From Acetobacter malorum (lineage in GTDB: Bacteria; Pseudomonadota; Alphaproteobacteria; Acetobacterales; Acetobacteraceae): a stretch of DNA of 60,540 nt. A program made the position numbers and the translations under genes. Positions 18,477 to 27,441 of the stretch are shown here, one piece after another. The notes below the pieces were generated by a model that saw only the letters and a program-made list of their open reading frames with translations, had not been told where the DNA came from and did no database searches. Each line of letters opens with the position of its first letter. Position 1 is the first letter of the stretch. Location: positions 1 through 60,540 of the forward strand of contig NZ_JOPG01000025.1 of the NCBI RefSeq assembly GCF_002153605.1, in the 5' to 3' direction.

Positions 18477-20509
18477 TCGTCCATCACCTCCTGAGCCTGT
18501 TTTTTCAGGGCAGCTTTATGGGCTGCACGTTCTTTCTGCTCCGCAGCCTTGGCGGCCCGGTGTTCGGCTTCCGCCTTGCGCGGGTCGCCCGGGTCATTCC
18601 CCGGACCAAGCGGACGGACGCCACGCGGCACCGCAGGATGCATAGGCAGCGCCATGCTGGCGTCAATCTGTTCCGCGTGCGCTGTATCGGGGAAGATTTG
18701 CAGCATCGGCCCAATGCGCGAGACAATTTTGGAAACGGTCGGGGCGGCGTTCCAGCCTGCTGTCGTCCAGCCGTGAGTCTGCGGTGTGGGTTTGGGGCTG
18801 TCCAGCATGACATACACGGCGTAGCGCGGTGCGTTCATCGGGAAAATGCCGGTAAAAGCCGAGATGTTGACGTGCTTCAGGTATCCGCCATGCGGACCGA
18901 TTTTTTCCGCCGTGCCGGTTTTACCACCCACAAAATAGCCCGGTGATTCTGCCGTGCGGCCAGTGCCGCCGGTGACGTCCAGCCGCAGCAGGCGGCGCAA
19001 CAGAGCGGAATTTTTCTCAGAAATAACCCGCGTGCCCTGCGGCACGGCCAGACCATCACTCCCGATGGTGGTTCTGTTCGTGCTGGTATCGGCTTCGGCC
19101 TGCTCCAGAGCGACGTTCTGCACACCCTGAGAAAGCGCCGCCTCCTGCGTGGGGGGCGGCCCCTCTTCCTTTTCCAGAAGGGTGGGTGTGACAAGAATGC
19201 CGCCATTCACCGTAGCGGCTGTGCCGCGCACAATGGCCAGCGGCGGTTCGGCCATACCGTGCCCGAACCCGACCGTCATGGTTGTGGAAATTCCCCACTG
19301 GTGCGGCACCAGCGGACGGGCAGCTTCCGGCAATTCAATCGGGACAGGGGCAAAAAAGCCCATGTCACGGAACCATTGCGCCTGCCGTGTACCACCCACA
19401 TCCAGCGCGATATGCGCTGCGGCCGGGTTGGAAGAAAAGGCCATCACTTCCGGCAGGGTCATCCACGGGGCGAAGTGGTCGTTCTTCATATCCGAAATGG
19501 TGAAGCGACCAATATGGATCGGCGTGGAAGAAAAACGGTCCCAGATATGAATGGTGCCGGTTTCCAGACCCATTGCTGCTGTCTGTAGCTTGAAGGTCGA
19601 GCCGGGTTCATACAGGCCCGTCACCGCGCGGTTAAAGCGGGCGTCATTTGTGGCGTGCGAAAACTCGTTCACGTCATAATCAGGCAGGCTGACCATGGCG
19701 ATAATTTCCCCCGTCCGCACATCCATCACAATGGCGCACGCCCCGATGGCCTGAAAGGTAGTCATGGCGTTGGCGAGTTCATCCCGCACCACGGACTGAA
19801 CGCGCACGTCCAGTGAAAGCCGTAGCGGGCGATGGTCGCTCATCAGGCGTTTGTCGAAATAGCGCTCAACACCGGCCACGCCGTGGTCATCAATATCCAC
19901 TGTGCCCATAATCTGCGCGGCCATGTGACCCAGCGGATAATGGCGGCGCTCACCCGGTTCAAAATAGATCCCCGGAATGCCCATGCTGTTGATGGCCAGT
20001 TCCTGCTGGGGGGTAATGTTACGGGCGATATACACAAACTGCTTGGGCAGTGAGAGCTTGCGGGTGGTGTCGGCCTCGTCCAGATCTTTCAGGACGGTTT
20101 TCAGCTTTTTGGTGACATCCTGCGGGTCAATCAGTTCCTGCGGATTGGCGTAAACCTGCGCAACCGGCAAAGACAGCGCAAGCGTCTGACCATTGCGGTC
20201 CACAATGGATGCCCGGTGCACCTGCGGGAGAGAGAAGTCTCCTGCCAGACTGCCTTTAGGGTCGATTTTGGGAATTTCCGGAACCTGCGGGGCAATTTGC
20301 CGCTTTTCCGGTGCCATGGGGTGCAAAACTGTCGCGATGGACAGTTTGACGGCCACAATAGCAAAAAGCAGGCAAAATCCGCCTGCAACGCCCAGCAATC
20401 TGACATGCATCTGGTCCCGATGGGCGCGTGCACGAAGATCCTCACCCGTGATGCGCACAGTGCGCGTCACGGGGGGCGGGGTATCATAATCGTGCGGCGG
20501 AACGGCCAT
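18473..20509 (-). CDS. ftsI: Septal peptidoglycan transpeptidase FtsI (PBP3)
   Basis: FtsI is the class B penicillin-binding protein that crosslinks septal murein. The 678-residue protein has a short cytoplasmic N-terminus and one membrane anchor (about 38-60). A non-catalytic pedestal with RGxxxD-like elements follows, then a transpeptidase domain with YEPGSTFK (SxxK serine), SSNPAAA (SxN) and GGKTGTAEK (KTG). The last about 45 residues form a strongly charged Ala/Lys/Glu tail (for example RAAKAAEQKERAAHKAAL), longer than in E. coli PBP3 and probably a helix. The start lies 32 bases after the ftsL-like stop. Confidence 0.95.
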   Translation of the reverse strand: MAVPPHDYDTPPPVTRTVRITGEDLRARAHRDQMHVRLLGVAGGFCLLFAIVAVKLSIATVLHPMAPEKRQIAPQVPEIPKIDPKGSLAGDFSLPQVHRASIVDRNGQTLALSLPVAQVYANPQELIDPQDVTKKLKTVLKDLDEADTTRKLSLPKQFVYIARNITPQQELAINSMGIPGIYFEPGERRHYPLGHMAAQIMGTVDIDDHGVAGVERYFDKRLMSDHRPLRLSLDVRVQSVVRDELANAMTTFQAIGACAIVMDVRTGEIIAMVSLPDYDVNEFSHATNDARFNRAVTGLYEPGSTFKLQTAAMGLETGTIHIWDRFSSTPIHIGRFTISDMKNDHFAPWMTLPEVMAFSSNPAAAHIALDVGGTRQAQWFRDMGFFAPVPIELPEAARPLVPHQWGISTTMTVGFGHGMAEPPLAIVRGTAATVNGGILVTPTLLEKEEGPPPTQEAALSQGVQNVALEQAEADTSTNRTTIGSDGLAVPQGTRVISEKNSALLRRLLRLDVTGGTGRTAESPGYFVGGKTGTAEKIGPHGGYLKHVNISAFTGIFPMNAPRYAVYVMLDSPKPTPQTHGWTTAGWNAAPTVSKIVSRIGPMLQIFPDTAHAEQIDASMALPMHPAVPRGVRPLGPGNDPGDPRKAEAEHRAAKAAEQKERAAHKAALKKQAQEVMDE

Positions 20510-20541
20510 ATCGGGTTGAAGTCACCTTATTGTCTGGAAAA

Positions 20542-21549
20542 TCAGTTGGTCATCGGCACAGGGGCTGGCAATGCGTCACCACTGTGGTTCAGCAGAGAGC
20601 CACTGCTGTAAGAAGACGTTGCCCGTGCCTCAACATAACCAGCGGACGGCGTTGCGGCGCGATGCTGCCGGGTTGCATGCCAGCTTGCCACCGTCACAGG
20701 CAGCGGATGCCGAACCTGAGAGTCGCCATCGCTGTCCGTCACGCTGGGTTTGGGTGTCACGGCAGCAACGCGGGTCGGCGCGGGAGCCGTCTGGGCATGG
20801 CGCACAGGCTGCGGCGCATCGGCTGCACTGGCCACAGTGACTGGCGTGCGGGCTACGGGCTGGCTGGTGCGCGCAGCATCCGCCACCTGCGTTGCGGCGC
20901 GGCGCGGCGCGACAGGCCGAGCGGCCGGAACCGGCACGGTCAGCTGTGCTGTACGAACGGCGGCATCATCCGCATCATCCAGAGCCGGGCGCGGGGCACG
21001 GTCATGATGCACAACGGGACGAATGGCGGGCGCAGCGCGCACCGGCGTTTCTTCCGCAACGGTCACAGCAGCGCGCGGCGTCGGGGCTTCGTCGTCTTCC
21101 ACACTGCGATCATGATGCGGAGCAGGGCGCGCCGGTTTGGCCTCCGCAACCGCGACAACAGCCGGATGCGCTGCCGGCACAGGTGCGCTCGGCTGGGCAG
21201 AGGCCAGTGTTGCGGCTGTCATGCCAGCGCGCGGATCTTCCGTCGGGGTTTTAACGGTCGGTGCGGGCAGGCGGGCAGAAAGATCGGCCATACGGACAAA
21301 CTGTGCCGGGTCCATGGTGTGGAGGCCTGCCAGATGATGTTCCGCCAGACGGGTCAGACGTTCCGGCTGGTTTTCCAGAGCCCATTCCGTGCGCAGCATG
21401 GCTGTCTGAGAGCGCACGCGTTCCGTATCAGACACGATTTTGGAAATCTGCTGATCCAGAAGCGTGGTCTGATGCTTCTTCGTATAAAGGAAGAATCCCG
21501 AGGCAATGGCCAGGACAGCGCAGCAGCAGGTAAAGGGCCGGGGGATCAT
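20542..21549 (-). CDS. ftsL: FtsL-like division protein with a very long low-complexity tail
   Basis: Position (between rsmH and ftsI) and the first 95 residues identify an FtsL-like bitopic protein. There is a short N-terminus, a membrane segment (about 5-23), then a coiled-coil-like periplasmic stretch ([23 protein letters not shown]) and the [19 protein letters not shown] segment reminiscent of alphaproteobacterial FtsL. Typical FtsL is about 100-130 residues; this product is 335. The extra roughly 230 residues are Ala/Pro/Val/His-rich low complexity with no recognisable domain. The gene overlaps rsmH by 4 bases. The function as FtsL is inferred from synteny and topology; the role of the tail is unknown. 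Confidence 0.75.
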   Translation of the reverse strand: MIPRPFTCCCAVLAIASGFFLYTKKHQTTLLDQQISKIVSDTERVRSQTAMLRTEWALENQPERLTRLAEHHLAGLHTMDPAQFVRMADLSARLPAPTVKTPTEDPRAGMTAATLASAQPSAPVPAAHPAVVAVAEAKPARPAPHHDRSVEDDEAPTPRAAVTVAEETPVRAAPAIRPVVHHDRAPRPALDDADDAAVRTAQLTVPVPAARPVAPRRAATQVADAARTSQPVARTPVTVASAADAPQPVRHAQTAPAPTRVAAVTPKPSVTDSDGDSQVRHPLPVTVASWHATRQHRAATPSAGYVEARATSSYSSGSLLNHSGDALPAPVPMTN

Positions 21550-22577
21550 GGGGTCAATCCTTTGCCGAAGGAGGAAACATCGGTCGGGCGTTTTTCCACA
21601 GCGCGGAGGCGGGCGCTACGGGCACGCGGGTTGGCGACGCATTCGGCGTCACCAGGACGGAGGGGCCTCCCGGTGAGCGCGATAAAGGCGGGTTCATCCC
21701 CCTTCGTCAATGCTGCACGCGGGTCATAGCGTGAAAAACTTGTGGTTTTGCCTGTTGCAGCGCCCATCACCCGTTTGGCGATGCGGTCTTCCAGAGAATG
21801 GAAGGAGACCACAACCAGACGGCCACCGGGAGCCAGCAGATCAAGCGCCTGCGTCAGGCCGCGTTCAATCTCGCCAAGCTCGTCATTGACGGCAATGCGC
21901 AGGCCCTGAAAAGAACGAGTAGCGGCATCAATGCCTGAACGATCAGCCGGCACCACGCGACGGATCAGCCCGGCCAGTTGCGCCGTTGTTTCAAACGGCG
22001 TTTCTACGCGGTCGGCCACAATGGCGCGGGCCACGCGGCGGGCGTGGCGCTCTTCGCCATAAAAATGGAAAATGTCAGCCAGTTCGCTTTCCGGCGCTTT
22101 ATTCACGATATCCGCAGCAGAGGGGCCACTCTTTGCCATGCGCATATCCAGCGGACCATCCATACGGAAGGAAAAGCCACGCTCGGCTTCATCCAGCTGG
22201 AAGGAGGAAACGCCCAGATCCAGCACAATGCCGTCAAAGGCCGGGGCATGAGCGGCTTCTGTCAGATCCTTCATGCTGCCAAACCCACCATGCAGCATGT
22301 GCAGGCGGGGCTGGCCGGCGGCATTGGTAAAATCTGCGGCCATGGCATGGCCACGCGCAATGGCGTCCGGGTCCCGGTCAATAGCCCATACGGCGCAGTC
22401 TGCACTTTTCAGAATAGCGGAGGTGTAACCACCGCCGCCAAAGGTGCAGTCAAGAATGGCATCGCCATCAGCAGGTTTCAGGCTTTCCAGCACTTCGGCC
22501 AGCATCACGGGCACATGGCCCGGAGCGGGTGTGCCAGAGGCTGGGTGCAGCGTGGAGGATGTGGTCAGAGCATTCAT
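21546..22577 (-). CDS. rsmH: 16S rRNA (cytosine1402-N4)-methyltransferase RsmH (MraW)
   Basis: RsmH methylates N4 of C1402 in the 16S rRNA decoding centre using S-adenosylmethionine. The 343-residue product contains [11 protein letters not shown], the SAM-site motif [14 protein letters not shown] and [15 protein letters not shown]. It also has the late [13 protein letters not shown] signature. The length is usual. It is translationally coupled to mraZ upstream and the ftsL-like gene downstream by 4-base overlaps. Confidence 0.96.
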   Translation of the reverse strand: MNALTTSSTLHPASGTPAPGHVPVMLAEVLESLKPADGDAILDCTFGGGGYTSAILKSADCAVWAIDRDPDAIARGHAMAADFTNAAGQPRLHMLHGGFGSMKDLTEAAHAPAFDGIVLDLGVSSFQLDEAERGFSFRMDGPLDMRMAKSGPSAADIVNKAPESELADIFHFYGEERHARRVARAIVADRVETPFETTAQLAGLIRRVVPADRSGIDAATRSFQGLRIAVNDELGEIERGLTQALDLLAPGGRLVVVSFHSLEDRIAKRVMGAATGKTTSFSRYDPRAALTKGDEPAFIALTGRPLRPGDAECVANPRARSARLRAVEKRPTDVSSFGKGLTP

Positions 22578-23056
22578 GCGGACCCTCCTTCCTGCCCGTC
22601 ACGCGCTGCGGGGATGCTGATGCGGCGGGACCGCTGACGGGCCTCTGCACGGCGCTGGCGTGCGGCCTCGGGTTCCCAGATCTGAAAGGTGCGGCCTACG
22701 CCCATGAAAGCAACGGTCGTGCTTTCCGTAATACCTGCGTGTTCACGCAAAAAATCGGGAATGATAATGCGGCCTTCGCGGTCCGGATCAAGCGGGTAGG
22801 CATCGGCATACAGGGCCGCGGCAAGGTCGTCATGCTCATCAGAAAACATATCCAGCCGGTCCAGCGGCTGGGTCAGGCGTGAGAAGGCTCCGGCAGGCCA
22901 CGCTTCAATGCAGGGCATTGTATGGGATGGTCGCAGGATCACCAGTGAATCGCCTTCCGTATGCTGCGCCTTCAGAACAGTGCGGAATCCGGCAGGAATC
23001 GAAACGCGACCCTTCGCGTCAAACCGATTCTCATGCGTGCCGAGAAACACACTCAC
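22574..23056 (-). CDS. mraZ: Transcriptional regulator MraZ
   Basis: MraZ is an AbrB-fold DNA-binding protein that controls its own dcw operon and opens this cluster. The 160-residue product shows the two tandem MraZ half-domains. The first is [22 protein letters not shown]. The second has [20 protein letters not shown], where DREGRIIIP is the conserved DxxxR type element. A basic 25-residue tail follows. Three TGGGA boxes lie 87-111 bases upstream of the start, matching the repeats known to bind MraZ in other bacteria. Confidence 0.95.
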   Translation of the reverse strand: MSVFLGTHENRFDAKGRVSIPAGFRTVLKAQHTEGDSLVILRPSHTMPCIEAWPAGAFSRLTQPLDRLDMFSDEHDDLAAALYADAYPLDPDREGRIIIPDFLREHAGITESTTVAFMGVGRTFQIWEPEAARQRRAEARQRSRRISIPAARDGQEGGSA

Positions 23057-23132
23057 GTAAGACGATGTCCTTCTGATTCAGACCTTTCCGTTCGCAGAAC
23101 AGCGGGGAACGAAGCCGCCTCCACCACTTTCA

Positions 23133-23167
23133 TGGTGTAATGTGGGATAGCATGGGATTTTATGGGA
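23133..23167. promoter_or_regulatory. Candidate MraZ operator: three TGGGA boxes in 10-base phase
   Basis: On the plus strand TGGGA occurs at 23143-23147, 23153-23157 and 23163-23167, each separated by exactly 5 bases. A degenerate TGGTG at 23133 keeps the same phase. Known MraZ sites are TGGGN repeats with 5-base spacers. The stretch 23057-23372 between mraZ and rnpB otherwise holds no gene I can support; it is AT-rich and should contain the dcw promoter, but I see no convincing -35/-10 pair. Confidence 0.75.
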
Positions 23168-23372
23168 CGCAAATTAAAAAGGCAGAAAAAACAGCAGAAA
23201 ACCGCCATTTATGAAGTAGTTCCGCAGAACTGTTTGAAGCCATGAAAGCAATGGTAAAATAGAGACCAACAAAACTTTGCCACGCCATGTTCTTCAAATG
23301 TTCTGCATATACGTGCAGATATCGGCAGAACGCCGTGGGGAGCGTAATGAAATGAGGCAGAAACAGAAAATG

Positions 23373-23783
<411 letters not shown>

Positions 23784-23857
23784 GGCGCCACCCTGCGTCG
23801 GGCTGCACAGCAGGTCAAGGGGCAAGCGTGACGGAATCGTCTCGGCATGGCGCAAGA

Positions 23858-24913
23858 ATGCAGTATGCTGATGCTATGAGAGTTTCCGCAGAGCCTGAGA
23901 CCGCTCAGGGCATTCCCGCTCGTCCCAATTTCTACTCCCGCCTTCTGTTGGGGTGGATCCGCTGGCAGGGGGCGCGTAGTAAAGCCGGACCGTCCCAAAA
24001 ATTTCAGCCTGTGGCGGCCACTCTTCGGGATGCAGCCGCAGAACGCGCCGAATTTCTGGCCGTGCTGCGCAAAGCGATGGATACGCCCTCATTCCCAACG
24101 CGCCTTTCGGCTCTGGGGGTCAAAAAAGTTCTGTCCATTTCCGTGCCCGGTGCAGCCGGCCCCATGCGGGCGCGGCTTTATCTGCCTTACGGGCGGGTGA
24201 GGGGCGCTGTCCTGTTTCTCCATGGTGGTGGTTTTGTGCATTGCGGGCTGAATTCGCATCACGGCATGTGCTGCCGTCTGGCGCGGGTTTCCGGTGCGGC
24301 GGTGCTGTTGCCCGATTATCGGCTTGCACCGGAGCATCCTTATCCTGCTGCGGCGGATGATAGTCAGGCCGCCTTGCGCTGGCTCGCCGCTGTTTCTGCC
24401 CGCTTCTGGGGCGGCAAGATCGCTGTGGCGGGGGATAGTGCGGGGGGAAATCTGGCTGCTGTTCTGGCGCAGGATGGCGCAGCGGGGCACGGGCCGGTTC
24501 CGGCGTTGCAGCTGCTCTATTATCCCTCACTGTATGGGGCGCAGGTTTTCCCGTCACATGACCTGTATGCGGAGGGGTATTTCCTCTCCCGCGCCTCCAT
24601 GCAGTGGTATGGGGATCAGTATATAGCGCGCGAGGAAGACTGGACTGCGCCGCGTTTTGTACCAGGCCTTAATCCCAATCTGTCGGGCCTGCCGCCTGCC
24701 GTGATTGTTACGGCGGAATGTGACCCGATGCGGGATGAAGGCATGGCCTACGCGCAGGCTCTACAGCAGGCGGGCGTGCCCGTGCAGTATAAATGCTATC
24801 GCGGCGCGGTGCATGGCTTCCTGAACTTTTACGCCCTCATGCCTCAGGGTAAGGCCGCACTGCGGTTTGGTGGCCGGGCCTTACGAAAGGCCTTTGCCTC
24901 AAAAGGCCCTTAA
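23858..24913 (+). CDS. Alpha/beta hydrolase, hormone-sensitive-lipase (family IV) type
   Basis: This is a cytoplasmic carboxylesterase-like protein of about 351 residues. It has the oxyanion-hole motif HGGG (122-125) and the nucleophile elbow GDSAG (Ser194). The acid/base pair is likely the Asp in TAECDPMRDEG and the His in GAVHGFLNF, the order of the HSL/family IV esterases. The substrate cannot be inferred. The open frame extends upstream into rnpB, which is not coding. The ATG at 23858 is taken, with 23876 as an alternative; neither has a clear ribosome-binding site. Its stop shares the palindrome TTAA with the stop of the convergent gene at 24910. Confidence 0.85.
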   Translation: MQYADAMRVSAEPETAQGIPARPNFYSRLLLGWIRWQGARSKAGPSQKFQPVAATLRDAAAERAEFLAVLRKAMDTPSFPTRLSALGVKKVLSISVPGAAGPMRARLYLPYGRVRGAVLFLHGGGFVHCGLNSHHGMCCRLARVSGAAVLLPDYRLAPEHPYPAAADDSQAALRWLAAVSARFWGGKIAVAGDSAGGNLAAVLAQDGAAGHGPVPALQLLYYPSLYGAQVFPSHDLYAEGYFLSRASMQWYGDQYIAREEDWTAPRFVPGLNPNLSGLPPAVIVTAECDPMRDEGMAYAQALQQAGVPVQYKCYRGAVHGFLNFYALMPQGKAALRFGGRALRKAFASKGP

Positions 24914-25356
24914 GGCATCGGGTGGAACAGCGTCGGGGAACCCTGATCCGACATGATGACGTGGTTCATCCGGTCAATCCGCAGGGTGAACAGCTTAGGC
25001 AGTTCACCTTTGGGGCCGGGGCAGGAGCCAGAGGTTTTTTGCATCACGTCAATGCGGGAGCCCGTTGGCGGGTCATTCCCGTTCACCACAAACAGCAGGC
25101 AGTCCGGTTTGATGTTTGTCATGCCGTTATGCGTCACCACCACTCGCAGGTGGCGCACCAGCGCGGTATCATCAAACCAGCTTTCTGGCCGGAAGGTGTA
25201 GCGGTCTGTCAGGGTGTCGATCACCCCGGTTTTGGCCAGCACAATCATCAGCACGGAAATGGGCACGACCAGCGCCAGACGGCGCAGAACATGCTGGCGC
25301 AAGGTACGTTTGCGGAACGGGCCGCGCTGGGACAGGGGGGAGGGTTTTAGGCTCAT
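24910..25356 (-). CDS. Hypothetical membrane-anchored protein coupled to zwf
   Basis: I do not recognise this 148-residue product. It has a basic N-terminus (SPLSQRGPFRKRTLRQHVLRR), one hydrophobic segment (about 27-44, LALVVPISVLMIVLAKTG), and a periplasm-facing remainder with two Cys residues (KPDCLL and GSCPGPKG) that might form a disulfide. The start overlaps the zwf stop by 4 bases (ATGA), so it is probably made from the zwf transcript. No catalytic motif is visible. The convergent esterase shares its stop region. Confidence 0.7.
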   Translation of the reverse strand: MSLKPSPLSQRGPFRKRTLRQHVLRRLALVVPISVLMIVLAKTGVIDTLTDRYTFRPESWFDDTALVRHLRVVVTHNGMTNIKPDCLLFVVNGNDPPTGSRIDVMQKTSGSCPGPKGELPKLFTLRIDRMNHVIMSDQGSPTLFHPMP

Positions 25357-26831
25357 GTCAGCATATCTTCATGCCAGAGGGCACCATCTCGCGCCAGCAG
25401 GGCGCGGGTTGAGGCAGGACCCCAGCTGCCAGCCGGATAGGGTTCCAGCGGCGAGAGGGCGTGACGCCAGGAGTCCAGAATCGGTTCAATCCAGCGCCAG
25501 GAGGCTTCCACTTCATCCCGGCGGATGAACAGGGCCGGGTTGCCGCGTACGGCGTCCAGAAGCAGGCGCTCGTAGGAATCGTGATACTCGATGGTGAACT
25601 GATTTTCATACGACATATCAAGAGCCGCATTCCGCACCCGGAAACCGCCTGCGCCGGGGTCCTTGGTCGCAAGAACCAGTGAGAGGCCTTCCTTGGGCGC
25701 AATACGAATGACCAGCCGCCCCGGAGAAGGTGTGTTGGTGAAAATCGGCCACATCTGCGGGCGGAACTGCAGCACAATTTCCGTGGTCTTGGCGGCCAGT
25801 CGCTTACCGGTGCGCAGGTAGAACGGGGTATTGCCCCAGCGCGCAGAGCGGATTTTTGCGCGGATGGCGACAAAGGTTTCCGTATTGCTGGCGCGGTCCT
25901 GCCCCAGATCCTCCGCGTAGCTGGGCACGTCCTGGCTATCAATACGGCCGGCAGTATACTGCCCGCGAATGACGTTATGGCGCACCATATCCGGCGTCAT
26001 CGGGCGCAGGGCGTTCAGCACCTTCAGCTTTTCGTTCCGCAGGTCATCGGCCTGCAACGAGGCCGGGGCATCCATTGCCACCATGCACAACACCTGCAGC
26101 AGGTGGTTCTGCACCATGTCACGCAGTGCGCCGGATTCGTCATAATAAGGTCCGCGCTTGCCGACGCCGACCGTCTCAGCCGCCGTAATCTGCACGTGAG
26201 CAATTGCGTCGGAAGACCAGAGCTTTTCCAGTGCCGGGTTGGCAAAGCGCAGGGCCAGAATGTTCTGAACCCCTTCTTTCCCCAGATAATGATCAATCCG
26301 GTAGATCGATTCTTCAGGGAAGAAGCGTCCCACGCCGTCATTAATTTCCGCCGCGGTTTGCATGCTGACGCCAATGGGCTTTTCCAGCACCACACGCGTG
26401 ATGGGCGTAATCAGGGAATGGTCCGCAAGGGCAGCGCAGAGCGGGGCATACAGGGCGGGACTGGTGGCCAGATAGAAGACTCGCGTCCGCTGCGCATCAC
26501 TCAGATGCTCTTCCAGTCCGCTCCAGTCACTGCCTTCTTTTGTAGCGTCCAGAGCAACATACTGCACCAGAGCAAGAAACTTGTTCAGCGTTTCCGCATC
26601 CCGCGCGGCGGTGGGGGCAAATTCCCGGAGGGCGTTGCGCACCTGTTCGCGGTACTGATCGGTGGAATGGGCGGAGCGTGCCACGCAGATAATGCGCGCA
26701 TCATCCTGAAATTCCTGCGCATGGAACCGCTGTAAAAACGCAGGCAGCAGCTTGCGCATTGTCAGATCGCCCGTGGCGCCGAAAATAATGAAATCGAAAG
26801 GGTCAATCCGATTAATGTGCGCCATGGCCAT
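25353..26831 (-). CDS. zwf: Glucose-6-phosphate 1-dehydrogenase
   Basis: Zwf oxidises glucose 6-phosphate to 6-phosphogluconolactone, the entry to the pentose phosphate and Entner-Doudoroff routes. The 492-residue product has the dinucleotide motif IIFGATGDLTMRKLLPA and the active-site signature RIDHYLGKE. It also has the substrate-binding YDESGALRDMVQNHLLQ and IRAKIRSARWGNTPFYLRTGKRL. The ATG at 26831 has GGGAG about 7 bases upstream and is preferred over the longer open frame from 26876. No pgl or gnd is adjacent in this window. Confidence 0.96.
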   Translation of the reverse strand: MAMAHINRIDPFDFIIFGATGDLTMRKLLPAFLQRFHAQEFQDDARIICVARSAHSTDQYREQVRNALREFAPTAARDAETLNKFLALVQYVALDATKEGSDWSGLEEHLSDAQRTRVFYLATSPALYAPLCAALADHSLITPITRVVLEKPIGVSMQTAAEINDGVGRFFPEESIYRIDHYLGKEGVQNILALRFANPALEKLWSSDAIAHVQITAAETVGVGKRGPYYDESGALRDMVQNHLLQVLCMVAMDAPASLQADDLRNEKLKVLNALRPMTPDMVRHNVIRGQYTAGRIDSQDVPSYAEDLGQDRASNTETFVAIRAKIRSARWGNTPFYLRTGKRLAAKTTEIVLQFRPQMWPIFTNTPSPGRLVIRIAPKEGLSLVLATKDPGAGGFRVRNAALDMSYENQFTIEYHDSYERLLLDAVRGNPALFIRRDEVEASWRWIEPILDSWRHALSPLEPYPAGSWGPASTRALLARDGALWHEDMLT

Positions 26832-27086
26832 AGTACTCCCGCAAGATCGTGGGTGCCCTTGAAAAGCCCCAAACAAAGACTTTCTTCCCCCTGAGTGTGC
26901 ATTGAGAACGGGGCAGCCGGGAAAGCGTTGTGGCAGACGGTTTGTCCATAAGGCTTCTGGCTGTCAAGGTAATTGACCGCGCGGGCGGCTCGCGATAAGC
27001 CCGCGCCTTTGGTGTTCGGGCGTGGCGGGCGAAAGGCCTGCCGCAGTCGTGCCCTGAACACGGTCTGTAAACGGGGGAACTGGAGC

Positions 27087-27359
27087 ATGGATACCGAAGG
27101 ATTTTCCGGTGGTGACGATGCCGCTGTGGGTGGCATTGCCGCTGACCGGCTGAGAAGCATCATCGAGCGGGTCGAGCGTCTGGAAGAAGAGCGCAAGGCG
27201 CTTGCAGGCGATATCAAGGATATCTTTACCGAAGCCAAGTCCGCCGGGTTTGATGTCAAGGTCATTCGGCAGATCATCCGCCTGCGCAAGCAGGAGCCGA
27301 GTGAAGTGGAAGAGCAGGAAACCCTGCTTGATATCTATCGTCGCGCCCTTGGAATGTAA
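27087..27359 (+). CDS. gapR: GapR-family (DUF2312) nucleoid-associated protein
   Basis: This is a 90-residue helical protein whose core ADRLRSIIERVERLEEE, then KALAGDIKDIFTEAKSAGFD and VKVIRQIIRLRKQ, matches the DUF2312/GapR family. In Caulobacter, GapR is an AT-preferring protein that clamps overtwisted DNA ahead of replication and transcription. The first coiled coil and the Lys/Arg-rich helices that line the DNA channel are visible. The start at 27087 follows a purine-rich GGGGAACTGGAG and removes an artefactual N-terminal extension. It is divergent from zwf. Confidence 0.9.
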   Translation: MDTEGFSGGDDAAVGGIAADRLRSIIERVERLEEERKALAGDIKDIFTEAKSAGFDVKVIRQIIRLRKQEPSEVEEQETLLDIYRRALGM

Positions 27360-27364
27360 TGAAG

Positions 27365-27410
27365 GCCGTGCCGGGCAGCGGGTTGCCGCAAGGGAGGCCG
27401 CTGGCACGGC
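27365..27410. other. Structured hairpin between gapR and the next gene
   Basis: GCCGTGCC pairs with GGCACGGC, and an inner AGCGG/CCGCT extends the stem across a 4-base bulge. No T-tract follows in either direction, so it may be an attenuator or mRNA-stabilising structure rather than a terminator. Confidence 0.4.
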
Positions 27411-27441
27411 ATGGAAACCTGACATGTGGGGTCTGTAGGAA

